The translations under genes were made by a program, and so were the position numbers. This document shows, piece by piece, positions 24,975-34,729 of a stretch of DNA of 64,000 bases. Each line of letters begins with the position of its first letter. The stretch's first letter is position 1. Source of the stretch: Lineus longissimus (Eukaryota; Nemertea; Pilidiophora; Heteronemertea; Lineidae); the NCBI RefSeq assembly GCF_910592395.1, contig NC_088309.1, positions 20,090,599 to 20,154,598 of the forward strand, read 5' to 3'. The notes under the pieces are model-generated. The model was not told where the DNA came from. It made no database searches and saw only the letters and a program-made list of their open reading frames with translations.

Positions 24975-27755
24975 AGCGATAGAGAGTTATTCCAGTCTCC
25001 CGAGTATTTTATAATCACGTGCACGAATCGTCATCCCGACGAACTATTTTATCAATTATGACTTTGGTGTGTATAATTTTGTGAAGCAGTGTTAGAATAA
25101 AGGATCCGGACGTTAGAAGGCAAATTCAGGACTTATTACGTTAATAACCTGTGCAAATACAACAGTATGGATCAAATTTCAGCTCATCAGAATGGCAGAA
25201 ATCAAATCTTTGCAAAAAATGCATTTTATATTTATATGTACATGTAATTGTTTCCAATTCTAGGATTGAGCCACCAAGCAAAAAGAACTGCGACTCTGGG
25301 GCAGGCTTTGTGGTGGATGATGAGGAGGAGGAACAAGGGCACACAACTATTGTTCATGACCCAGGTCAGAGATGATTTCTATTTAATTAATCGTAACTTT
25401 GATTGCTACTTTAGTTAATTCTACTTAAATTGATTCCTTTAATAGCTCGGGTAATATTATGAAAAGCACTTTGAACGATGTAACTACATCAGATTTACAA
25501 TGGAGTGCTAAAGAAATCGCATCATTAATGGACATTATTATTATCAACATTATTACCACTTCATTTGTACCTAAGAACCTCATGCTTACATTATCATACC
25601 CATGAAGTGGTTTTACATACATGTAGATACTGACTGGTTTGATGAATTATAATTTTACACTGTCGCATTTTAAATTTCAGCGCCAATAAATTTTGGGGAC
25701 CGCCTGATGTGTACAGAGTGTGGAGGAGAAATGCTCAATTCCTATCTATATAAACAGTTCAATTTGGCTGTGTGCGACAAATGCAAGTGAGTGTGTTTTC
25801 TTAGCTTGAATACTCATCCTATAAAAGTCCTGTGGATGAAAACGTCCCTGACGACAAGACTACAGTCCTAGGCTTCCTGTAAAGAAGGGTGGAGATGTTT
25901 TTCGTAACGAAATAGGGGACTGTCTTGACTCTAATCAGGAGAAAGTATAACAGAACTGGTGTACCACTTTTAACACCTATTTATCGGTAGAATATTCCAC
26001 CGGGAACTTGACATTGGACATAGATCTCCTGCGTGGCGTAATGTTGGACAAATGAAAAAATGAATGGAAAACTATTGCATAACCATTGGAAACCTTGTCA
26101 ATTTCCACCAGTGATTGTGCATGCCCATTCAGCTTTCCACCATAATTCACCTGTAGTTAGCGTTTTCACATATTGTGTTCTGTTACAGAGAGGACAATGA
26201 TGAATATGACCTGATTACCAAAACTGACGCCAAAAAGGAATACCTACTCAAAGATCACCACTTTGAAAAAGATCCGCCATTGAAGTTTATAGAAAAGAAG
26301 AATCCGAGACATGACAGATGGGGGACGATGAAACTATATTTAAAAAAACAGGTTTGTGAATATTTTTCATGGATCAGGTAGTTTTCAGGGTTTTCTCTCC
26401 TCCTCTGTCTGAGGTCATCCTATCAGCTTGTAGAATGACTTGTCAAAGCAACAGAGAAATTATGTATCATTCTCTGAAGTATAAGAGGTGCATTGCGGCA
26501 GGATGCTAGCTTGTGGACGAGCTGACGTTGTCGAAAGAGAGGGAAGGTGTATCATACTCCCAACTTTAAAAGATGGCCAAGCATCCACTCTGTGAAAGAA
26601 TTTCCTTTATGAAGTTGTCCATGAAGTTGACGTTCTCAGCCCCGTCACTGAAGTTAAGCAATGCCGAGAGCAGTTAATTGGTGGATTGAAAACGGAGAAA
26701 TATAGTAAATTACATATTGCCGGTAGACTTGTAGAATACTTACCCACATTGCTGGTATACATGTAGAATACTTACCCATATTGCTGGTATACATGTAGAA
26801 TACTTGCCCAAAATATTAAAGGTTCTGTGTTGTCTTAGGTTATCACCAGGTCTCTCGAGGTGCATGGCGGAGAAGATGGCTTGGAGGAAAAGAAAGAAGA
26901 GAGAAAGGAAAAAAGGGAAGAGGGCAAGCAGAAAAAGTTTGACAAGAAAATGAAACGTGAGGTTCCTTTGATACCGTGTTGTCTTGATATTTGGACTGGA
27001 CTTCATTACTATGGAATCCCTATGACCAAGTATGGATTGATCTCATCCATATATCCATATGACTGATATTGTCACAACTTCCGTCATAACCGTTGGCGTG
27101 TAGGTAGCCAATTAAAGACAGCACAGGCTGCTGCCTTCAATCATGATTTATTATTTGGCGTGGTCATCTCTTAGACATCTTGCCAGCAAAGGCTATCTAT
27201 TATCAAGTGATGTCTTCCTAGTTTTGTGATCAGAGTTTTCTACTTACCAGATGCTTTGCCTGCCAGGGCTGATCAAGTGGCATCTGCCTGATTTGTGATC
27301 AGAGTATTCCATCTACTAGATAAGTTCCCATTACGTGGCTGATGAGCTGCATCCACCCAGAGCTCTCTGGTGCTGGGGCAGCAGTGTCTTGCCTTTTTCA
27401 CAACCAATTAGTCAAAGAGAACGAAAGGTCGGAGCTTGACTGCCAGTGGCTGTACCAGTATGTAAGCCATTGGAGTATTAATATGGAGAACTCATCCTCT
27501 GTGCTTTCTCAGCACTTGCATACCTCAATGAGAACTACCAGATCTTCTCTTCTGAGACATTGCTATCTTTTTACAACACTTATCATAACTTTATCTGTTG
27601 CAGAGTTGCGAATGACGGTGCGATCAAGTCTTTACAAGAAGGAATCGGCAGCACATGAACATGTCTACGGTGGTGAGGAATACGATGAAGAAGAGGATGT
27701 ATATACAAAGACCTGTCAGTCATGTGGACACAAGTTATCTTACGAGAAAATGTGA
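23910..27755 (+). CDS. XPA: XPA, nucleotide excision repair damage-verification scaffold
   Basis: Seven exons join in frame: 23910-23961, 24198-24321, 25264-25364, 25681-25786, 26189-26351, 26839-26956 and 27604-27755, giving 271 residues (human 273). XPA binds damaged DNA and coordinates RPA, TFIIH and ERCC1-XPF during nucleotide excision repair in the nucleus. Visible features: a basic N-terminal helix ([18 protein letters not shown]); an acidic stretch preceded by GAGF, equivalent to the vertebrate ERCC1-contact loop; and a C4 zinc finger in exon 4 with spacing Cys-x2-Cys-x17-Cys-x2-Cys, exactly as in known XPA. The DNA-binding core contains [14 protein letters not shown] and [18 protein letters not shown] long basic/acidic helix precedes the conserved C-terminus [13 protein letters not shown]. 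Splice phases agree at every junction. Confidence 0.97.
24680..25140 (+). other. Promoter-like or solo-LTR-like module in XPA intron 2
   Basis: Within the 942-bp intron 2 there is a compact segment with two inverted CCAAT boxes ('ctcattggat', 'ctgattggtg'), a TATA-like 'gaatacaaaac', a GA-repeat leader and an AATAAA ('gttagaataaagg'), in the order expected of an LTR (promoter, R region, poly(A) signal). I could not identify clear TG...CA ends or a target duplication, so the LTR reading is tentative. Confidence 0.3.
24944..24977 (+). repeat. (GA)n microsatellite
   Basis: An interrupted run of AG dinucleotides of about 34 bp inside XPA intron 2. Confidence 0.9.
27175..27360 (+). repeat. Degenerate tandem duplication in XPA intron 6
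   Basis: Two to three diverged copies of a unit of about 65-75 bp containing 'tgccagggctgatcaagtgg', 'tgatttgtgatcagagt' and 'ctacttaccagatgc'. The match is imperfect. Confidence 0.55.
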
Positions 27756-27917
27756 AAAAATAGTTTCAAAGATGACATTGAAAAGAAAGACAATGACTCT
27801 CTGATAGAAGTGTACTCCATTTCGCGAAGAAGTGTCACTCTGATTTTTGGTGATTATGCACAGTGTGGTGTAGCGCTGGGCCAAATAGATATACATGTAC
27901 ACGGAAGACAAAATGTA

Positions 27918-27923
27918 ATTAAA
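27918..27923 (+). terminator. Candidate poly(A) signal of XPA (ATTAAA)
   Basis: This is the first AATAAA-like hexamer downstream of the XPA stop codon, 163 bases past it. It would give a short 3' untranslated region ending before the minisatellite that starts at 28201. Unproven. Confidence 0.4.
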
Positions 27924-28200
27924 CATGAAACAAATCAAAATTCCATTTACAATAATTACATGGCTAAAAAAATGTTCATAACAAACAATCAAATGACTCT
28001 GAGGTTGTCTATGAAGTTGCCGATCACTGTTGGCGTGCTCTGACGCTTGGTGCAGTGTTCTCTAAAGCTCCTACTGCTGCAGATGTGGCATCAAACAAGA
28101 CGTTTACAAATGCTAGACGCATACACATACTGGTTGTACCTGAAATGACAACTCCTACACACTGTAATGCTGTACAAGATCTCTGCATAGACGTTTTCAA

Positions 28201-29035
28201 GCGACATTCTCCGCTGGACGATCAGGCAGTGACACTGTCTTTGGTATGATCTGGCTGTGACATTGTCCTCCGTATGATGAGGTAGAGACATGCCCTCAAT
28301 CTGTCCGACAGTGACATTGTCTTCAGTATAATTAGGAGGTGACATTCTCCTCTGGACGATCAGGCAGTGACACTGTCTTTAGTAAGATCTGGCTGTGACA
28401 TTGTCTTCCGTATGATCAGGTAGAGACATGTCTTCAATCTGTCCGTCAGTGAAATTGTCTTTAGTATAATTAGGAAGTGACATTCTCCTCTGGTCGATCA
28501 GGCAGTGACACTGTCTTTAGTATGATCTGGCTGTGACATTGTCCTCTGTGTGATCAGGTAGAGACATGTCCCCAATCTATTGGCAGTGACATTGTCTTCA
28601 GTATGATTAGGAAGTGACATTCTCCTCAGGACAATCAGGCAGTGACACTGTCTTTAGTGATCTGGCTGTGACATTGTCCTCCGTATGATCAGGTAGAGAC
28701 ATGTCCTCAATCTGTCCGTCAGTGACATTGTCTTCAGTATGATTAGGAAGTGACATTCTCCTGAGGACAATCAGGCAGTGACACTGTCTTTAGTATGATC
28801 TGGCTGTTACATTGTCCTCTGTGTGATCAGGTAGAGACATGTCCTCAATCTGTCCATCAGTGATATTGTCTTCAGTTTGATTAGGAAGTGACATTCTCCT
28901 CATACCTTCAGGCAGTTACACTGTCTTTAGTATGATCTGGCTGTGACATTGTCCTCTGTATGATCAGGTAGAGACATGTCCTCAATCTATTGGCAGTGAC
29001 ATTGTCCTCAGTCTGATCAGGCACTGACGATGTCT
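28201..29035 (+). repeat. 138-bp higher-order minisatellite made of 28-bp subunits
   Basis: Six copies start with 'gtgacattctcct' at 28201, 28339, 28477, 28614, 28750 and 28888, a spacing of 136-138 bp. Each copy divides into five subunits of 26-28 bp that all begin with g(t/a)ga(c/a)a and share a consensus like 'gtgacattgtcttcagtatg' followed by 'atcaggca'. Corresponding subunits in different copies are more alike than neighbouring subunits within a copy, so amplification acted on the five-unit block. It lies directly downstream of XPA. Confidence 0.93.
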
Positions 29036-29128
29036 CTCATCGTGATGGCAAGACGGTGGGTGTGCTTTGTCCGATTTGGTCTAGTTGTGAGCGTCTCATC
29101 TCTCCCACCATTTTGACAGATTGTTAGG

Positions 29129-29325
29129 TGCCTGGCAGGCAAGTCGGTCTGGTTGTTACCGTCTCAACTTTCTCACCATGTTGACAAGACGGTGGAGGGG
29201 CCAGGCCCACTTTTTACTGCATTGGCAAGATGGCAGAGCTATCAGGCCTGATTCGGTTAGTTGCGACAGTCAACATGTTGAGAAAGGTGAGACAGTCACA
29301 ACCAGACCGACTTGCCTGCCAGGCA
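29129..29325. repeat. Foldback (inverted repeat) with 57-bp arms
   Basis: The left arm 29129-29185 begins tgcctggcaggcaagtcggt. It matches the reverse complement of the right arm 29269-29325 at about 53 of 57 positions, with 83 bp between the arms. No coding content. It could be a small foldback transposon or an inverted duplication. Confidence 0.88.
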
Positions 29326-29329
29326 TCTG

Positions 29330-30770
29330 AGTTGGCGTTTGGTGTTGTTGTTGCAACATATCAGAGTTTTTACCTGCCAAAAGAAAGGCTTCCACCTTGT
29401 AATCAGATCAGTTCATCAACTGTACTCGGCGAGTGGGCGTGAAGTTTTATAAGCCTTGTTGAACACACCATGGAATGAATTGTGATGTGAACTAAAGCCT
29501 CGAGATTTACTGGGTTTGTTCCCATAGCAACCTAGTCTACGAAAGTGTCTCTTTGTTTTGATGGCATAAGGGGATTAGCTCATTTTAGTTAAAATATTAT
29601 AGTCTGATAGGCCCTAATGACAAAATGGCTCCTGACGTATGTTCCTTGTTTAATGATGATCGCTACTGGTGGATGTTACTGTAAGGTCGCGATGGCTCCT
29701 GACGAAGACCTTTGAACAGTCACTGAGGAATCTGTCAGGAACAGTCGCCATCTAATATCTGCCAAGAGTCATTTCGTTGTCAAAACCACAACACAACTCG
29801 TCACTATCTGCGTGAAAACGTACGTTGATATCAAAACCATTTAACTTTATGCAATTACCAACACAGCCTATCTGTTTACAACAAGTATCTAGGGCGATAT
29901 CATACCGGGAAAATCCGTGAATTATTAATCCGACTCATCAAACGCAGAGCCTACTGGGCCTTTCCGATATATAGATTTTCAGCTTGTAGCTAAGTAACCG
30001 TTCGATGAGCTCAGCATCGTTGTTCATACCTATGCAACACAAACATTTATGCAAACCAGCTACTTTATGGACCAGATTGATCTCATATGCATTGTTATTC
30101 AATGAGATTTGAGATATTTTTGACCAAGAGAATTCGTTCGAGGACGTGATTGTGACACAATACGGGATTAGGAATTTAAGGTAATTATCACAACTGTACG
30201 TCTTGCAAATTACAATTTGAAAAGGACACATTGAATTTTGATTTCTATATATGTTTGTGTACTGCAAGATGGCGACCATGTTCATTTTAGTGATGAAGAA
30301 CTCCAGCACGGAGAACAAATACAGTATATGAAATCCGGTACAGAATTATGGCATACTCGTCAAGCGTACGAAATGACGAAATTACTGTCGTGTCTCCAAA
30401 CAAGGACTGAGATCAAACGACTCTTAAGAAGATGAAGGCTTATGCTTATAATAAAGACAATAATGTTCAATTACAGATTAATCCAATGCTAATTATGCAT
30501 GTAACAGATCTGGTATCATTTGGCCTCCTTCTCTCTATTTCCTTTTAGAAACAAAACCCTGTCTCGAGCGATGGTTAAGTTAACCGTCCATATCATCCGG
30601 CAGTGAGTTGTACTGTTGAGCTAAAAGTGAAAGGGACAACATGAACTGGGCACTGGAGCGACGGCGGTTTAAGGACTCCATCCGTCAACAGATCTGCTGA
30701 CGAAAACAGTCTTCTTGGTCAGTTTTACGCAAATGGATTGCAAATGCACTCCATTAGAAACAAACAAAAC
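29330..30770. other. No supported gene
   Basis: AT-rich intergenic DNA between the foldback element and the GPCR upstream repeat. Only short frames without domains or splice signals. Nothing else stands out. Confidence 0.45.
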
Positions 30771-31820
30771 GGCTGTGACATAAGGACACCCAGGACAAAT
30801 CGATGTTAACTAGGTACATCTGCGACTAAGATATATTGGTCGTGATTGGAGAAAATCAAGGATATTGCCTGAGGCCCAAGGGCATGTCACAACGGGTAGG
30901 CTTCATCGGTTGTGACCCGAGGACACGAAAGATGTTTCGATTGTAAACAGAGGAAAATTGCAGGTCAACTATTTTGATTGTGACAGGAGGACACTAAATA
31001 TGTATCGATTATGATCCGAAGACAACTGCGGGTCAACTATGTTGATTGTGACGGGAAGGCACACGAGGTGTATCGATTAAACCGATGGGACAAATGCGGT
31101 TTAGCTACATTGGTTGTGACCCGAGGACACCTAAGATATATCGATAGTATTCAGAGGACAACTGTGGGTTAGCTACAGTGGTTGTGACCCAAGGGCACGC
31201 AAGATATATCGATAGTATTCAGAGGACAAATGTGGGTTGGCTACAGTGGTTGTGACCCGAGGACACCTGAGATATATCGATAGTATTCAGAGGACAACTG
31301 TGGGTTAGCTACAGTGGTTGTGACCCAAGGGCACGCAAGATATATCGATAGTATTCAGAGGACAAATGTGGGTTGGCTACAGTGGTTGTGACCCGAGGAC
31401 ACCTGAGATATATCGATAGTATTCAGAGGACAACTGTGGGTTAGCTACAGTGGTTGTGACCCAAGGGCACGCAAGATATATCGATAGGAAACTGATGACA
31501 TCTACGGTTTGGTTGTGACCCGAGGACACATAGGACGTAAATCGAGGACATGCTGTTTGGCTATTAATGTCGGTTGTGGTCGAGTCATCCAACTTGAACC
31601 TATGAAATCTGCGACTCTGCTATAATTTGATGTGATCCAAGTGCATATCCATTTCAAATCGATGACATTGTAGGATGGTTATGCTGGCCCTGTGCCGAGG
31701 ACACTTCCGACGAATCGAACGTAAGTCGAGGACATTGTTGGTTGGATACTTTGGCTGTGACACCAATACAATGTTGGTTGTCTTGTATTACGAGGGGACA
31801 CATTCCGACAACTTTGTTCA
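30770..31820 (+). repeat. 68-bp tandem repeat upstream of the GPCR, homogenised core with diverged edges
   Basis: In the core (31112-31520) units start with 'ggttgtgaccc' exactly 68 bp apart at 31112, 31180, 31248, 31316, 31384 and 31452. Two variants alternate: one has 'cgaggacacct', the other 'aagggcacgc', so the true period is a 136-bp dimer. Recognisable but diverged units ('gattgtgac', 'gaggacac', 'tatcgat') extend left to about 30770 and right almost to the start codon at 31824. Each core unit holds the palindrome TATCGATA (31139, 31207, 31275, 31343, 31411, 31479). The repeat therefore makes up the promoter or 5' leader region of the receptor gene. Confidence 0.9.
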
Positions 31821-31823
31821 TGA

Positions 31824-34295
31824 ATGATGGCGACGAACGATTCAAGGATGGATGTGACCAATGGGATAGTTGATGACGTTAACGGTACCTGGACCAATGA
31901 GTCTGTCGCGGTCTGGCGAATCACACCAACGGAGTATCAGGTCACAGCAACATTGATCACTTGTCTCATCGTCGCAACAGTCATTGGAAACTCCTCAGTC
32001 GTGTTATGTTTTATTCTTGAGAAGCCAGTTCGGACATTTAACAACATATTCATCTTGAGTCTGGCCATGGCTGATTTCTTGGTGGGCATGATCATCATGC
32101 CTTTGACCCTGACCTATGACATGACGGGTCAATGGAGTTTTGGCGGTCCCGTCTGCCTGATTTTACAGTACATGGATGCGGTGTGCTGTTGTTGTTCCAT
32201 TCTTAATCTGTGTGCTATAAGCATGGTTCGATACCTGTCCATCACACATCCCGTGAAATACTCCTCGCACGTCAAGACGCCTTCAAGGGCTGGATACATC
32301 ATAGCCATGGTGTGGGCCTTGGCGCTTGTTTTAAACTTCCCATCGCTGGCTGGGTGGAATGTAGCAGCTCAGTACGAATCGCACTTACCCTTGAAATTTA
32401 TCATAAAACACGACAAGGGTTACATAATATACACCGTCCTCACAACATACTTTCTGCCTTTGTCTCTAATCATATTCGCCTCCGTCAGTATCATATTGGC
32501 GTTGAGAAAGAACCGGAGGAAAATTGGGATCATGGCACCTTCGAGTAAACAAAGCGAGACCAACAAAGACGGATCTGGAATGTCTGTGGACTTGTCAAGC
32601 TGCGCCAATGACAGCAGCGTGAGTGGTGCCGCAGCGTCTATCGGAGACAAATCTTGTTTCACAGTCTCTGGCAACATGGAGCGACCTCCACTCTCATCGA
32701 CATACCCAGGTGCTTCAAACCCGAACCTGCTGTCCCCCAACGTATTTATACAACATAACGCAGCGAGGAACACGAGCAGTAACTTATTGTCTCCTCTTGC
32801 GCTAATGTCTCCGGACAACACGCATTCGCCCACGAATTCAACTGGCGAGACGGTTCTGTCTCCAAGCACCCAAACGTCTGTGAGTTCGCGCCAGTCTCCT
32901 TGTAGCTCTGGAAAGAATACACCAATTGAAGCGACAGGTTCTGATCGTCGTTCGAGTGAGGGCCAAATGCGGACGCCAGGTGCTCTGACTTCAAACAATT
33001 TTGTGCAGTCTCCGCCAAGTTCCTCCGATATTGATTTGGAGGACAATAATGTATTTGCCACGTTAAACGAAGACCAGTATAGTTTGGATGAATTCCTGGA
33101 TGCTAAAAGTCGCCCGCCTTCTGCGATTGGGGATCAATCGGAAGACAAGCAGGATGGCTCGTCACCTCCTGTAGTCAGAATTATTATGGTTGGGGCAGCC
33201 ACACTCGGGATAGCTGGTTCGTCGCATTGTAGCTCTCCTTCTACCAGTCACAATGATGACACGGCCGCAGTAGAATCTCCTGTCTTACTTGACGGAATTT
33301 CATTCGTCACGAACACTGATAATCCTAAAGAAGATATGATGGTATCGGACATGGACGAAGGGTTGATTCTTCCTTCAGTGTTACAACGTGAAGGAACAGT
33401 TGCGTCATCAACTCTGTCAGTGAAGACAGATAGAAGATTTCTCTCACCTCCGCCGAATGTGCTCGACTCATCGGAGCGACCACCGTCACAAGTAGAACAG
33501 GGCCGTCCTCCCAGTGTTGTGATTTCAACAGAAACGTCGTCTGCAGCAAAACTAACTCGAGATTGTCCAACATCGTTCCTTCCGGACAAAATAATTTCTG
33601 AATCACTCTATGTCCCCAATGACTACCAATTGCGAGAGAAAACACAACTTTCGGAATCTTCTCTCAAAACTAAACAGTCTCCAATCGGGATGTTCCTGTC
33701 GCCTCCGAGTTTATTCACGTCTGCTGATCGATCTTCTTCCGCTTGCAGTTCGACCAATGGTAACTTCTTGTCACCAGGGGCAGGAACCAGCCGTTCGCTT
33801 TCATCCGACGCGTGTGACTCCGTCTCCGCAGTCCGACTCAGTTTCATCAGCAAGGCAGAGACAATTATTTCAGGGGAATGTAAAACGATGGGTAGCAAGA
33901 ACAACTTGACAATGAACGCGATGTCCAAAAAATTCAATCGCAAATTAAAAGTGACCACCGATGTCGTGATCGGCGGCAACAGGATGACTGGCCGTGCTGG
34001 ACACAGAGCGCGTTTCCGTCTACGAGATCTCCGAGAGAGACGGGCGGTGAAATCACTTGCCGTCATCGCGGTATTCTTCACCGTTTGCTGGACTCCGTTT
34101 TATGTGATTTATGTTGTGACACAGTTTTGTCCCTCTTGCAAGGTTCCTAGTCACCTGCTGACGTTCACTGTGTGGATGGGTTATAGTAACTCGTGTTTGA
34201 ATCCCATTCTGTACACAGTCTTTAATTCAGCGTTCAAGGACGCTTTTTTAAGTATTTGGAGGAAGATCAAGACGGCGTGTCGGTTAGGACAATAA
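31824..34295 (+). CDS. Class A (rhodopsin-like) aminergic-type GPCR with giant third intracellular loop
   Basis: A single uninterrupted exon of 823 residues (a second in-frame Met is residue 2). Seven membrane segments: TM1 about 40-63 (N56 = 1.50), TM2 74-96 (D84 = 2.50), TM3 111-134, TM4 157-176 (W164 = 4.50), TM5 200-226 (P212 = 5.50), TM6 744-765 (CWTPF, W756 = 6.48), TM7 781-799 (NPILY). Aminergic hallmarks: D118 (3.32), W784 (7.40), Y787 (7.43) and a CPSC pair in extracellular loop 3. The N-terminus has NDS, NGT and NES glycosylation sequons. Loop 3 (about 228-732) is Ser/Pro-rich and apparently disordered. Oddities: the DRY motif reads Val135-Arg-Tyr, and extracellular loop 2 has no Cys to pair with C111. 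The ligand cannot be named. The helices resemble muscarinic and histamine H3 receptors as much as monoamine receptors. AATAAA follows at 34707. Confidence 0.95.
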   Translation: MMATNDSRMDVTNGIVDDVNGTWTNESVAVWRITPTEYQVTATLITCLIVATVIGNSSVVLCFILEKPVRTFNNIFILSLAMADFLVGMIIMPLTLTYDMTGQWSFGGPVCLILQYMDAVCCCCSILNLCAISMVRYLSITHPVKYSSHVKTPSRAGYIIAMVWALALVLNFPSLAGWNVAAQYESHLPLKFIIKHDKGYIIYTVLTTYFLPLSLIIFASVSIILALRKNRRKIGIMAPSSKQSETNKDGSGMSVDLSSCANDSSVSGAAASIGDKSCFTVSGNMERPPLSSTYPGASNPNLLSPNVFIQHNAARNTSSNLLSPLALMSPDNTHSPTNSTGETVLSPSTQTSVSSRQSPCSSGKNTPIEATGSDRRSSEGQMRTPGALTSNNFVQSPPSSSDIDLEDNNVFATLNEDQYSLDEFLDAKSRPPSAIGDQSEDKQDGSSPPVVRIIMVGAATLGIAGSSHCSSPSTSHNDDTAAVESPVLLDGISFVTNTDNPKEDMMVSDMDEGLILPSVLQREGTVASSTLSVKTDRRFLSPPPNVLDSSERPPSQVEQGRPPSVVISTETSSAAKLTRDCPTSFLPDKIISESLYVPNDYQLREKTQLSESSLKTKQSPIGMFLSPPSLFTSADRSSSACSSTNGNFLSPGAGTSRSLSSDACDSVSAVRLSFISKAETIISGECKTMGSKNNLTMNAMSKKFNRKLKVTTDVVIGGNRMTGRAGHRARFRLRDLRERRAVKSLAVIAVFFTVCWTPFYVIYVVTQFCPSCKVPSHLLTFTVWMGYSNSCLNPILYTVFNSAFKDAFLSIWRKIKTACRLGQ

Positions 34296-34706
34296 AGACG
34301 TGTGCAGGGCACACCACAACGAAAGCGGGAAATTGACACGGGTTTTTCTTGATGAAGTATAATTTCCGTCCATTCAAAATTGGTCTTTCGATGACAGAGT
34401 CACAACCAGAATGCAGGGACATGCTCACTTTAACCTGACCTTCGGTTTGTAACTTTGTCCTCATCACTTTGACTTGGGTGTATCACATGGAAACCACATA
34501 ACCTCTGTTCAGCAACCATTTTACTGTGCTATTACTATGGTTTTTCAGCCTCCTTTTAATCTATTTGGAGACCAATAGTTATGCTGATTGCTACTCCTCG
34601 TGCCCATTTGTGCAGCCGCCGAGGTTGCGGTACGGGTTGTGACGGAATCGCGGACCATGTTATACCTTGTCTGATTGTGACGCAATTGCGGACTTCCAGT
34701 ACGTTG

Positions 34707-34712
34707 AATAAA
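34707..34712 (+). terminator. Candidate poly(A) signal of the GPCR gene (AATAAA)
   Basis: A canonical hexamer in 'gttgaataaacaaa', 412 bases past the stop codon, followed by A-rich then T-rich sequence. Confidence 0.55.
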
Positions 34713-34729
34713 CAAAATTTAAAAAACAA

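Noticed and set aside
28201-29035. CRISPR-like appearance of regularly spaced 28-bp repeats
   Set aside because: The repeats are contiguous with no unique spacers, and the window is plainly eukaryotic, so this is a minisatellite.
32420-34081. Antisense frames of 90-213 codons within the GPCR
   Set aside because: They lie opposite the low-complexity Ser/Pro-rich loop; the sense frame is a full receptor and explains the sequence.
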